NCBI RefSeq assembly: GCF_901709675.1 | Contig: NC_051089.1 | Span: 2,049,476-2,113,475, forward strand | Reading direction: 5' to 3' | Length of the DNA: 64,000 nucleotides | Source: Syngnathus acus | Taxonomy: Eukaryota > Chordata > Actinopteri > Syngnathiformes > Syngnathidae | Shown here: in pieces, positions 46,833-59,365 of the stretch | How the letters are laid out: every line of letters starts with the position of its first letter | Numbering within the stretch: position 1 is the first letter of the stretch | The notes under the pieces: generated by a model | What the model saw: only the letters and a program-made list of their open reading frames with translations | Database searches by the model: none | What the model was told of the DNA's origin: nothing | Made by a program: the position numbers and the translations under genes

Positions 46833-49592
46833 TAGAATTATTCATCAATCAGAATAAATGAATTTTAATGAAAATCCAACAAGTTCGAGCAATGTGACCG
46901 CAAAGCATTAATAGTTAATAGCATTGTTGTTTTTTTATTGTATTATTTCTGAACAATAGCAGATAAGTCACGACAAAAAAATGACAAGTAACCTGTCATT
47001 CTTGGCAAACGATAATCTCCTAAATAATAAGGGCGCGTATTTTAGTTTTGAGCAGACTTTGCAAGTGTCTATTTAATGCAATCAACTTCAGTCTTTGCAT
47101 TCAAAGATTATGTTTAACATTTATAGGGTTCTTCACAGGCAAGCAAAACAACAGCAGATGAGCATCAGCATCAGAATTTAGTTCATGTTCCTTCATCAGC
47201 ACTTCTGAAATGGTCTGCCTTGTGCCACCCAATAGCAAAGGATTAATTTCTACCACCGAGTCTGCCACACTGAGATAAATTCATCGGCGTAAAGGATAAT
47301 ATAGGAAGCACAATAAAGTTCTTTGTAAGAATAACAACATAAAAATATTGAGGAGCCCAGTCTGAGTGAAACTTTGGTGACCCGAATACAATGTTGTCTT
47401 ACCATACATACCCAAAGGATTAATTTCTTTCTTACAACAAGAAAATGTTAAATATTAGCTATGGCTGGGTGGTTAGTAATTCTGTAAAAATTACATTTGA
47501 TGGACAAAATCATCCAAGCGTACGCAGTTAAATTAGCACGTTTTTAAAATGGAGTCCATTATTGGATTTTTCTGGCATCACATTAATTGATCATTTTAAC
47601 TTTTATAATAAACAGCATCGTCCTTTGCACACAATGGCAAATACATTAGCATCAAGAGAAGCTGATCACGTAACAACAATCCACTAGAGAATACAGATTA
47701 TAATGACAATGATTGCAAGATTTAGAGAAAATCATTTCCTATTTTACAATCTACCCATTTCTGATGTAAAGTTGACAAAGAAACAATCTTCCATTCATCT
47801 TCGACAAACAAACGATACTACCTTAATCAGTCTTTAATCTAGTCAATTGGATTGACTTGATTTGGAGTCAACAGTTTGTCTTAATTGCAAGTTATTAAAC
47901 AGCTACTTGCCAATTGCTATGTTTTGCCACTCTCCCGGGGACCAAGAGTCGACTATAATCCCACATTCCTAGGAATCTTCTTCTTCTCCTTACTGTGACT
48001 AATCATCTTAGAGGATGCTCTTCATCAGGCCCCCGTCTGCTCACCCAAGCTGTTGGCACTGACTAGGGCGATAATGACTGAGGCGAGTTTGAGACGATGT
48101 TTACTGGTTGACAGCAGCACCCCGCTTCCGCCTGTATGCTCCAGCAAGCATTTCCATTTAGTTGGCTTCTCAAGCACCTGTCTAATTTCTCTTTGGAGAC
48201 AGAAATCCTTTAAAGCCCATTGTATACGAGGGCAACATATTTACAGAGGCCAATAGAGAGGAGAGATTAACACCGCTTCCTGATATATGATCTAAAGCTG
48301 TATGGAAAATTATACAAGTAGAAAAAAAAGTTTGCTTTTTTGGAAGAAGAAGAATAATCTAAAGCTCTTGCATTGTCTTTCCAAACTGAAATGAATCACA
48401 CGAAAACGAATCAGTGGCACTTGTGAGTAGCAATTGTGCTGCATGGGGTCGTACGCCTGCCAAACTGACAGCCTGTTATTGTTCCTCCTAAATTGTTGAA
48501 AGACGTGTGAACTACAATAACAACATGGCTGCCGGGAAAGAGTTCAGCATTTCAGACATGTCTCCACTCTTGTCGCAACCACTATCCAAAATCAGTATGA
48601 TCCCATTGACTGAAAAGCACATTCTTAAAAGTGTTTCCAAGACAACATTTCCTATTTACACTGAAGTCTATTTCAAGTTGTAAGGGGGAGATTTTTTTTT
48701 TCTTTCTTCAAGCACAGATCTCCCACAGAATTCCATTGCAGCTTTCACATTTCCAACTGTAAATCAACAATTAGGTTTTAAATCTAACTTGTAGTGTACT
48801 GTGTGGTTACAATGACAATAAAGGTAATTTATTTTTATTTATTTCATTATAAATTATTTACATTTTTTATAAAAAAATCTTAAATAAATTTCATATATTT
48901 ATTGTATTATCTGCGGCATAGTACCAAGTTGTAGCCGAACATATTTTGCATCTCATAATATAACTTTTTTTTTTTCCTGGCTAACCTGCCAAATGTAGTT
49001 AGTGTTCGGATGTTCCGGTGTTTTCTGCCATAGAGACACATCAGGTGCATGTTTTCCTCCTGTATGATGATACATGACTGTGAGGGATTAATCTGAAATA
49101 TTCATGTGAGTAATGGCCATAATGGTTGCATTTTCAACAAACGTGTCCCTTTTCTAGCAAGCACAGTGACAGCTTCTCAAGGCGGAGTTGTAATATACGA
49201 TTTTAAATAACAACCTGACCACTTATCCACTCTGCCTCTGCATCGTTTCAGTCACCTAGTTGTCTCTGTGCATATATCATACAACTGCTTGGATGAAATA
49301 TTCACATCGCTCATTCTCAAGAGGTTTGACGTCTTTGCAGTTCGCTGCAACATCAATAATATGGAGGTTGTAATCATCAGTGGAAGAACTGGGAGAACGT
49401 CAATAGAGGCCAGTTGAGTACATTCAACTTCTCGTTGCCCCACCACACCCCAAAAGTAACTTCATACATTTGAGTTATAAAAGAAATTTGCTTTCTGATT
49501 ATTGGCAAGCATTTTATTTTTTTAAATAATTTGAAATTGTAATTGTTACTTGGGTTTCTCTTGCATCTATACTGTCAAAGATTCAACTACAG

Positions 49593-49941
49593 TCGTGTCA
49601 AACTCAAGGCACGGGGGCCAGATACGGCCCGCAAAGACAAAGTCGAATTTATATGCCAATTCCAAAATTTCATTTTTAAAAAAGATATTGTTAGCAATTT
49701 TTATTACCATTAATTTTTATTGTTAAATATTTTATTTGATTTCAATATTTCATTTTTAAATATTTGAACAGTTTTTACTAGTCTCTGTTTTGAAAACTAG
49801 TTATCAGTTTGTTGTGTAGCCTATACAATATATGCAATATGAGACGTTCATACATTTACTTGGGTTGACAATTTTAATGGCCCTTTGAAGCAAACTATGA
49901 CTATAATGCGGCCCGTGACAAAAAAAAGTTTGACGCCCCTG
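49593..49941. mobile_element. hAT-type MITE with 8-bp duplication
   Basis: Flanked by AACTACAG at 49585-49592 and 49942-49949. Ends: GTGTCAAACTCAAGGC at the left and GTTTGACGCCCCTG at the right, with the family's GGCCCG blocks near both ends. The left tip has lost a few bases. 349 bp, non-coding. Confidence 0.88.
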
Positions 49942-52310
49942 AACTACAGTATATCAGTCATCCGAATATTCATACCACAGTGTGGATGTTACTGGTTCTA
50001 ACTTTATGCAGATAAAAGACTAATTACCACACATGAGAGCAGACATCACACTTGAAAAGCAGCCGGCGTGTGCAAGGAAGTAGTGCAGCACAACACATCT
50101 TCCCCCTGTTGTGTCTTAACGAAAGGAAGTGTCGAGATGCGGCGTGCTGACTCATCTCTAGGTTCACTGTAAATATGATTCATTATAGATGAGTAGATGC
50201 AGTCTTTTGCTCAGATCACTATGAATTTTGTATTTGTTGAAATGCAAATATGCTGACGAAGATTTTTTATTGCCTCTATACGCCTTTCGTTATGTAAGTA
50301 CCTAAAGAAAAAAAGTTTCCTCTGTCACATTTCTTACAGGACTGAGTTGACATTATAACTGTCTTAAATAATGTCCTTGTCATATTTTGTGGACTCATTT
50401 GTAAATTTGATATACCCTGAAGAAGAAAGCGTAGGAGTTTGGAAATGTCGGTTGAGTCTAGCCATCAAATGCCGTAAGGTGGCAGGTTAACTCAAATTCA
50501 ACATTCACTCATTTGATTGGCTGGCATCCAAGCGTCATTAAAATGACTTTTCAGATCCAACAGTGGACAGAGTAAAAATGCTTAAAGATGTTTTATAGAT
50601 CATCAAGCACGCCTATATCTTCTTGGCAACGGGGTATTTGATTCACGATTGTTGTAATAAACTCATGTCCGTTGCGGATTTTATCATTTGTTTATGTATA
50701 CATCAATATTATGGCGCTGCATGATAAATGCTTATAATTCAAATCCGTGAAGGAACTACATTTCTTGCTCAGGTCTGTCATTAAAAAAAAAAAAGCTTAC
50801 TCCCTGGATTGTGTTAACTAAGAGATCGAAATGCTTTAAAGCATGACAATGGCGAGCCGTTGCGTCAGTGCTTCAGCTTTTTACCTGCACTTGTGTTCTT
50901 ATCTGAATAATTAACCAGTGTGTATTTAGTTTCCTGGCTCACTTCATTGGCTCCTTCAACACCCAAGTGTCCCTCTTGTTCGCATGATGCTGTTGGTGTC
51001 CTTGTCGCGGGAGGGCGCCCACATACTTTAGTACCTCTTGAGAGGTCAGCTTTGGAAAATGTCAGCTTGCTTTTCTGTCTTAACTCTTTTGATTTTCTTT
51101 ACTTGGATTGTGCCTGCTTGAACCATTCAAACGTTGTTTCTTTGATTGAGAAATATTTGAGGGGAACTTTTTCATTTAGTTTCCACCTGTATTATTTACT
51201 TAATAGAGATGTTTTTGTTAGTCTAGTAATTTCCAAAACAATGTCCGCTTTTTATTTGCTGTATTAAAGTGCCTGTGAATTGTTGTTGTGCATACCGAAA
51301 GTTAGTTGCCATGTTCACCGTTGCTTTTTCTTCATATTTTCTTAAGAAGATGAAGAAGCAACTCCCGCCAGACGTACATAAGAACGCCACATTCAGAATT
51401 TTTGAATAGCCTGCGTGAAGGGATGCGCTTAAAGCCTATTTTGTTGCCGACGACCTCTAATGTTTATGCTTTTCGGATTTTTTTTTTTTTGTAAAACCAA
51501 TTCCTCGAAAAAGTTTACTTTTTTAAATGGTCTGACTTAGAAGGAAGAAAAATATCTGGTGAAGTGAGGTCAAAAATGAAACAAACAATCGAGGGAAACG
51601 CTAACAAGAGGAACGCTGTACATATGATTTATCCTGCTTATCTATAAATACAGAGCGAAACGTGCCATGTATGGATTATTCATTATTCAAATCATCAGAT
51701 GCTATTTAAAAACACCCTGAGTCAAAGAGGCCAGCATATTACTCACTTTAGTTCACGTGTCAACTACAACTCGATCCGCTACAATTGTGTCAAAGAGCAC
51801 CTTTGCTACTCATGCTACTCGTTTTTCCGTCGCGCCGACTCCTCCGCCCTCGCAACACAACCTGCCACCGACCTTGGGGCGATGCGCTTGATCTCTACGC
51901 ACGCCTTGCCACTTAATGATAAAATGAAAAAAGTGGGTCAGAGATGTACATCCCCAGCAGAAAGTTAACATCTTCAGAGCACCTCGACTTCCTACTGGGA
52001 AATCATCTCTAAATAAATCCAATGAGTTTCACAAATAGGTGAAGAGCCTTCGGGAGACCCAGGTTGGCTCTTGGGAAGCACCAACATGTCTGGATGATTA
52101 ACTGAGAAATGAATGACCTGCTCATGTATACACTGGAAACCCACTTGAGCAGTTCCAAATGAAATCATACTTGAGAACTTGTGTTCTTAACCACGTCTTG
52201 TATTCTTCAAGTCCCTTTTTATTTTCTCACACTTTTATCACAAGCTGGAGCTCTCTTGTTGAATATGCTAAGATCAAAAATCTGTTTGGACACCAAATGC
52301 TGAAACTCAC

Positions 52311-52512
52311 CAGAGTTGGGATCAGAGTTGCCGTCTGCTTCGGTTCTCTTGTCGGGGGAGGCCTGCTCGTAGAAGTCGTCTTGCGCCTGCACCAGAGGGA
52401 GAGGTTGTGTGAGGAGGGAGCCACTGCCAACGGGCTCGTGCTCCCCCAGACCGCTGTCACTGCAGCTCTCCTGGGAGCCGTCCGGCAGGTGAAACGTGAC
52501 GCGTCGCTGCGA
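52311..52512 (-). CDS. pcdh9: Protocadherin-9-like, cytoplasmic exon with RRVTF motif
   Basis: 202 bases, phase 0 in and phase 1 out. Acceptor GGTTCTAG, donor GTGAGT. Encodes [20 protein letters not shown], then [25 protein letters not shown], and ends [16 protein letters not shown] is conserved motif 3 (CM3) of delta-1 protocadherins (PCDH1, 7, 9, 11), a site known to bind protein phosphatase 1 alpha. The sequence fits PCDH9 best, from memory. It joins in frame to the exon at 29,452-29,819. The exon with cadherin repeats and membrane segment must be beyond 64 kb. The plus-strand frame over it (52159-52587) is a shadow. Confidence 0.9.
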
Positions 52513-53705
52513 CTAGAACCAAGAGCACACAACAGAGCCTTCCATGTTAGTGCTCTGCCTTTTTTTTTATTTTTAGTTTTTTTTTAGATAATTATCATAA
52601 AATTATTTTAATTATTATTTAATTATAGATTTCTATTTGTGCATTTTTTCTGCTTTTTTTTGGGTTTTATTTTTATTTTTTTTAGATAACTATCATAAAA
52701 TGAATATCTATTTGTGCATGCTTTCAGTGCTGCAGTTGGTAATACGTCGCCTTGGATAATTTAGACTCAGTAAGAAGAGGGGTTGAAAATTGGTTAATAA
52801 TTAAACATTGATAAAACGATGCAGTTTCAGATTTATGGCTGATTTTAGACTTGGTGTTGTAGTTGTGGGGCCCGTGGGGGGGGGGTTAACAAATGCAAAA
52901 CAGTCACGTTTCACTGCACAGTGAGACAACCCATATTAGCAAGAAAATTACTCATCACAACAAAAAAAAAGTGAAAAAATGTGCGATTGTATGTAACAGC
53001 AGACATGATTAACAAAGAGTACAACACAAAGCTATTCGTGGCAAAGTGTTAGCATGTCATAAAATGGTTTACTCAGTGCTGTCGGTTTGATTTGGGTTTG
53101 CAAAGTCAAAGTGGAGTTAACAAAATTATTTGACGGAGAAAGGAACTGGTAATTATTGGTATGCGGGCACTCACACACTCAGCATGCGCACACAATCTTT
53201 AAAGCCGACTTGATTGAATTTCCAACGACTAATTTTGATTGTCTTTTCCCTCCAGCTCTAATGACATTTTCCTGCGGCTTTTTCATAAGTCCAGACCCAA
53301 GCCTCCAGCTAACCTTTTGTGGGCAGAGCGAGGTGTTCGTGCCATATCATTGTTGATGACAGACAGGCATGGCAGCTTTTACAGTAATTATTGGCAAAAA
53401 GCAAAGGTCAGCCAATCTGCAGTCTAATGTAAATGACCTCATTATATATTTAAAATTGCTCCGAGAACATGCGGCATTCAATCCAACTAAAAAAGATGTC
53501 TAATAATAGAAATAAGAATGAGGAAAAGGCTGCCTGGTTGAGGGAGGTGCGAGGGGGGTGGTCTTGCAAAGAGAAATATGCTTCCTTCAGATTAAAATAC
53601 TTTCATAGTGATGGATGTAAATAATGGATGGGTGCATTTATGGGTACAGGAACAACAGAATGGAAAACCGAGGGTGGATGGAAACTACTCCCTTGATAGA
53701 TCATG

Positions 53706-53815
53706 ACTTGACATATCACAAGGCAGGACTGGACCTGACTTGCCCAAATCCAAATGACTTGGGACTTAGCTCAGACTCGAATGTAACTACTTGAGACTTA
53801 TGTGAGACTTGCAAA
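53706..53815. repeat. GACTTG-rich degenerate repeat
   Basis: GACTTG, GACTTA or close variants occur repeatedly over 110 bases. This is a degenerate form of the GACTTGAGACTTG-type simple repeat seen in many vertebrates. Confidence 0.6.
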
Positions 53816-56056
53816 TGTGTGAATTGATTCCATCTCTGAGACGTGGCCGATTGTACGTTTGAAGATATTTTCCGCGTTCTGGCTTGCCGACTGTCGGTTG
53901 TAATAATATTAGCATAAACCAGCTTTAACTGTCCCTGCTGCCAGTTTACAAGCTATTATGGCTTATCACGCCTGCTAACCCTTATTATCTGCTTGTTTTT
54001 TTTTTTTGAATAATTTCCCTGCACAAACACACACAAACACTGTCAAAAAAAATAAATAGAAGCAGGTTATTACTGCAAGGTGACATGTAAAGCAAGCTTG
54101 CATACGATGAGGAAGAGCTGGAATAACATTTGCCCTTGCTATGCAAACTGTACAAACATTTAGCCGGCATGATCAGAAGCCAGTTTTGCACACGTCATCC
54201 AAATGTCATCCAAGTCAACATAAATCATCAAAGAGGAAAATGTCTGAGCCCTCTACAGACTAGTTGTAGCTGTAAATCTTAGCTAGGCCTATAAAAGTAG
54301 ATGGTTGCATTCCAAATGAATTTAAACTGCGCCGGCTTCATTGATTCAGAGCTCGGCTTTTCATATTAAAATCAAGAACAAACAAGTAGCCCTTTAAACC
54401 AAAATGGAATATTGACTTTTAAACCTGCAATCTGTGTTTAAAACAGACTGAAAATGCAATGCATTTTCCAGCATCTCGTCCTTTTAAAAATGAAAAACGT
54501 TTTGCCAGGCCTGTCAAAATAAAGACCCACGCCGTGTGACAGTAAAGACACGTCTAACAATGTTTCTTTGTACACTTTCCTTCCTCCATCTTTTCGCTTC
54601 TGACCACATGGAGCGCAGTGTTAAAATCCAAAACAACTTGTGTGTGTGGTATTATTTCAAGAAAACACTGTATAACATTGCAATCTTAAAGGGAGATGCT
54701 CGTACACACACACACTGAGCAGAATGTTAATGCTCAGACGCACACAATTGCACAGCCAGAATGCAACCTCCTCACCCCCCGCCCCACAAATAATCTTATC
54801 TTGCAGCAGTCTGACACCTGCAGTGAGAGAACACATCCTACGAGTGTGTTCTCACAATCGCACCGCTAAGGGAGATCAGTCATGCGGGAGAGTAGAACTC
54901 ACAAGATCTCTTTCCATTCCTCCCCTCTATTTCCTTGGAAGAACAAAGGTGCGCTGCCATCTGCTGGTCACCTTTGTAAATACATCTAAAAAAAACAATG
55001 AAATAATCTTGATGCTTTGCTTCAGCCATCTTTGTTTATGAGGAAGATTAATATTAAGTGACAGTTGAATCACAGTCTTGCCTATTTTGGATTTTTACGC
55101 AAATGACTCGGCTCGCTCTGACTCAGTCTGTCCTGTGGCCAGGTTCGCAGGCTTCCACATTTAGTTGTTCATTTAAGAAAGCGATGCTGTAAACTCAGCA
55201 TATGTTTTAGTCACATTTCGATGAGTACTCCTTATCTCTGCATGCATTCGCATTAGACCGTCTTGCTTCAAGAACTGATTCTGCCAACATGAATGCTCGT
55301 CCAATATTCTCACTGAGCTGGGCTTGCTTATCTGATTCATGTGCCAAAGTTGGGAAATGAGGGTGATGAGCACAGTCCAAAAGAGTAATGTGAGTTATAA
55401 AAGCAAAGCACTGGGATGAAATGCACTAAATTATTGACTTCTTTTCCCAAGATGTGTCAAATTCTAGTCCTTTATTGGCTTAAGGATTATTTCCTTGTTT
55501 TTTTTTAATGTAAAAATAAAATGGTGGAAAGTGTCGGAATTCAGACCAGGAAAAGGTACATGTAATCATTTGACTAGATTGAAGCATTTTCGATTCAGAT
55601 TGATAATTGTTCATATTTTTAGCAACCTCCGCAACTTGTGCCTCCATCTAAAACACAGTGCTTTCACACTTGCTGTCTCGGGTGAAGCTAACATCTCACT
55701 ACCGCTCGCTCTCCACCTTCACTCTAAATTTGGGCTGTCGTTAAATAAAGCTGACTTCAGGTTACTGAGAACTGCGAGATTGGAGTAGTGCAACCTGCTC
55801 TGTGCGCCTGAAGCAGGGCTGGAAAAATCTGTTGAACTGCCACAGAGAATCAGCAACATGTTAACCTCTTCTGATTCATTCATTGGCACTACTCTCTGCT
55901 GGCATCTCCAGCCGTAAAGCGCGAGAGACAGCACAGCACTTCTTCTCTCTGTGACTTTCACAGTGAGAAGAGAATTTGCCAGTCTGGCGACTGTTGAGTA
56001 CTGAGCAGAAGTGCCGAGGATCATGAGCACTGAACATGGGCCTTGACATCTCAAAT

Positions 56057-56190
56057 TATAATAATATTAATAATAATAATAATAATAATAACATAGTAAT
56101 AATAATAATGTACTACTGATAATTATAATATTAATAATAATAACAATAACACAATACTAGTACTACTGATAATAATAATTAATAATAAAT
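56057..56190. repeat. AAT trinucleotide repeat, imperfect
   Basis: Runs of AAT/ATA with several interruptions; TACTACTGATAAT appears twice, showing an inner duplication. Confidence 0.9.
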
Positions 56191-59028
56191 AACCACAGCA
56201 CAATTTCATACTACAAACACAAAACACCTTAATAACCTTAATTATAAGTAAATGGTTATTTTTCATCATTCCATTTGTTATTCAGTCATATTTGGTGGAT
56301 TGCTACCAAGTTTAATGGACACGATTTTTTTTCTGGTGGCCTGAAAATACTAATGGCAACACGTTTTTGTCTGGCATCTCCTCTGCATTTTACAACCTGT
56401 AGTTTTTTTAAGCAACATTACGAAGCAGCAGATGTCCGCTTGACTTTTAACAACTTTTGACGCTCAAGCGCCATGGAAAATTGTTGACATTGGCACCAGA
56501 TCTTGCATTGACACCCTGCTCTGAGCGTATGTGCCAGCAGCTATGGTGCGGTGTCACACTCATAGCAGTTCTGTGATGACTGTGAAATGTTGAGCTCAAG
56601 CAAGTGAAAAGAAAAAAATAGCATTTTCATGTGGAATAGTTTTTTATTACTGACTGACTTTGCCCTATTGCAGCTGAAATAGCTGACCAAGTCACTTTAT
56701 ACACCTGAGTTATAAGAAGTAACTGTACTCTGTGGAGGTATAATCACATTGCATCCTGGCAAAGCAAAAAAAGCCAAGTTAAAGGAAACTATATAATTGC
56801 TACAATTGTATAACGAAAAAAAGAATTGTGTAAAGATGTTAAATAGTATGATTAGATGGCTGCAAGAACGTGACATTCGTCTTTAGTAACAAATGCCACT
56901 AACGTGCTGCTTATGTCACGGAAATCACTGGAAACAATGTTTGTTATTCAAGGATACCCCGAGGCAAAACTTACACCTTATTAAATATTTTGAACATATA
57001 TATTTTTTTGATAAACAAACCATGGTATAAAAATTTGCATTTTTGCAACAATGTGTTGTCTTATAAATAAGAGCACAGACTCAAAAGTAGTTGGTGTGTA
57101 AATTTGCATGTGCTCACTTGGGAGTCTTTCAAACTGCCTAAAAATCCAAGCGAGACAAAGTACACCTTTCAATACTACTCTACTGTATATTGTTTTTTAT
57201 TTGTTTGTTTTTTACTGTTCCCATCCCCTGCTAGCCTCAGAACAACATTAGCATTATTGAAGTGGGGAAGAACAGAGAGGGCAGGCTATCTTTGGGGGCT
57301 TGGGTGTTGGGGGGAAAATGCAGAATGATTATTAGTTTAAAGAGATGAGAGCAATATTCCAGCAATCACTCACGTGCGCTAACTCTACTCCACTGGCAGT
57401 GTGTAAACAAACTTAATGTCTACAGTCTGTACCCCCATGAATCTCATAACCCGACTTGCCCCTCTTAGCATCCTAAATCCAGTGGCTAATCACAGAAACA
57501 ATCAGTGACTGATTTGAAAGTCATCAATAGCATGAGAGCAGTTTTCCATTTGCTAAGCCCTGCAAGTCAATCTTTGGATGCCAGTGAAGGCTCAACAATG
57601 AGAAGCCCTAAAATTACACAGTTCAACAGTGTAAAAGAAAATGGAGCTTGTGTGTGAGCTGGATTCCTTTTGGATATTTGAAAATGTTCATGCATTTGGA
57701 AAGCAGATACAGGAGCAGCATTCTAGCCATCAAATGCACCTGCAACATGTCTATTTGATGGTGCAATATATTGATATCTGAAATGGCGCCTCAGGTCTTG
57801 CTGTTGAGCCAGAACAACTTAATAGATTAATTGGGAGCCGGCAGAGATAATTAGGCCTTTGGGGTTGTATGATTCTTCTGCTTTTCGCCTGTTGCCTCAG
57901 CATTGCAGCGTTCCTGCTGTGTAATTTAGTTAATGAACGAGAATCTTGTGCCACGTACTGTCCACAGGTTAGCAGAGGGTACAGAGAAAAACAAACACAC
58001 GACTGTTTCCCATCAATTCCTTGATACGTTTACCTTTTTTAAATTGGCTGCAATAAAGCTTCTGTTTTCCATGTTATTAAACTCATGTAATTTAACTAGA
58101 AATCACACGAGAATGTCGTGATAAGCTGAAATATTTGTTACATAACTGTGCTTCAACCATTCAGACAGGCGAAACTTATTTTCTGTTCATCTGACAAGAG
58201 CCGTGCAGTAATTCACCTTCCCGAACGAGACAGACAATTTGTTCGTTAATTAGCCGACTGCTGTAATCGGCTTCAGTTTGAATGCAGATGCTATTAGGTG
58301 CAATTCGGAAACGTGAAAACAACGAGCAGTTGATTCCTACTTGAGAGGATGCAAACGTTGTCTCTCAGTATTCACACAGTACTAGATGGACGACTCGGTG
58401 AAAGGGATCGCTCCAACCTTTTAACTTGACAGCTCGTATCAACACAAATATAGCTCATATAGCAGACTACAGTTATATTGCTGTATTGCCCCTAAGGAGA
58501 AATTACAGATATGTAGCTTGATGTTAGCTGAGAGTAAGTGAGCCAGGACTTGGGTTGTTTGCTGTGCTCTTATTATTGGATGCCAAGGTGTCCTTCTGTG
58601 AGCCTGACAGGCACTGAGTAGTAGGCCAAATTGATTGGTCTGCTCTTGCCCGCCAAAATGACCTGAACTCAATTTGCTTGCGATGGCTTCAATTTCCTGG
58701 CTGGACACAATCCCCCAACCTCGCCTACTTCACACTCTCTTTCTCAGTCTGGCTAGCTCTCACAGCATCCCTTCTTGCTCAAGAGCTGTCATTTAATTTC
58801 ATTAGTCAACGGGGGTGACTTCTTGCTCTGTCACATGTATCTGTCTTCTGTCCCTCATGTGTGTGCATTACCAAAGTGGAAGCGCTTGGTGAAGTGAAAA
58901 CCATTTGACAGTATGAACATGTTCCTTTGGAAGTCCTACTTTTGGAGGTGAAAAAAAAATTAGTGAATTTTCATTTTTAAGATGCCTGATTGTAATCTGA
59001 AGATATCCAGTGATGTGTTTCTAGTGAT

Positions 59029-59365
59029 GGGAAAATGAAGCTTCATAATTGCTTCATGAACTAATCATTGTATTTTTGACTCCTCCAGATGGCACTGTTG
59101 GTTTAAGAAGAGGTTTAAGAAATGGCAGGTCAGTGTACTTTAAGTGCTTCATTTTTCAGTCAAATGTCACGACATCCATGTTGACTAAATCTGTTTGGGA
59201 AAATGAAGTTTCATAATTGCTTTATGAACTAATTATTGTATTTTTTGACTCCTCCAGATGGCACTGTTGGTTTAAGAAGAGGTTTAAGAAATGGCAGGTC
59301 AGTGTGCTTTAAGTGCCTCATTTTTCAGTCAAATGTCACGACATCCATGTTGACTAAATCTGTTT
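59029..59365. repeat. 170-bp tandem duplication of a MITE fragment
   Basis: Two direct copies, 59029-59198 and 59199-59365, about 95 percent alike. Each starts TGGGAAAATGAAG and holds GACTCCTCCAGATGGCACTG, so the unit derives from the family at 32280. Both copies end in TGTTGACTAAATCTGTTT. Confidence 0.88.

Larger units (their letters stand above)
29820..52310 (-). other. 22.5-kb last intron of the pcdh9-like gene
   Basis: Bounded by donor GTGAGT at 52305-52310 and the acceptor at 29,820. No further exon could be supported; longer open frames (for example near 39.1-39.4 kb, purine-rich) lack homology and splice context. It contains MITEs, microsatellites and many AT-rich stretches. Large introns are usual for this gene, and conserved enhancers are likely but not provable here. 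Confidence 0.75.

Noticed and set aside
46648-46861. ORFs with Val/Cys or Thr/His runs
   Set aside because: They are translations of the TG microsatellite.
50418-50455. CCTGAAGAAG followed by GGAAATGTCGG, resembling PLE-type or hammerhead-like motifs
   Set aside because: The core bases are altered (GAAAT, no GAAAC) and no repeat context was found.
52159-52587. Plus-strand 142-codon ORF
   Set aside because: Antisense of the pcdh9-like exon and its flanks; the minus strand gives the recognisable protein with proper splice sites.
55719-56054. Minus-strand 111-codon ORF as a further exon or gene
   Set aside because: No domain, no family resemblance, no good splice sites in frame.
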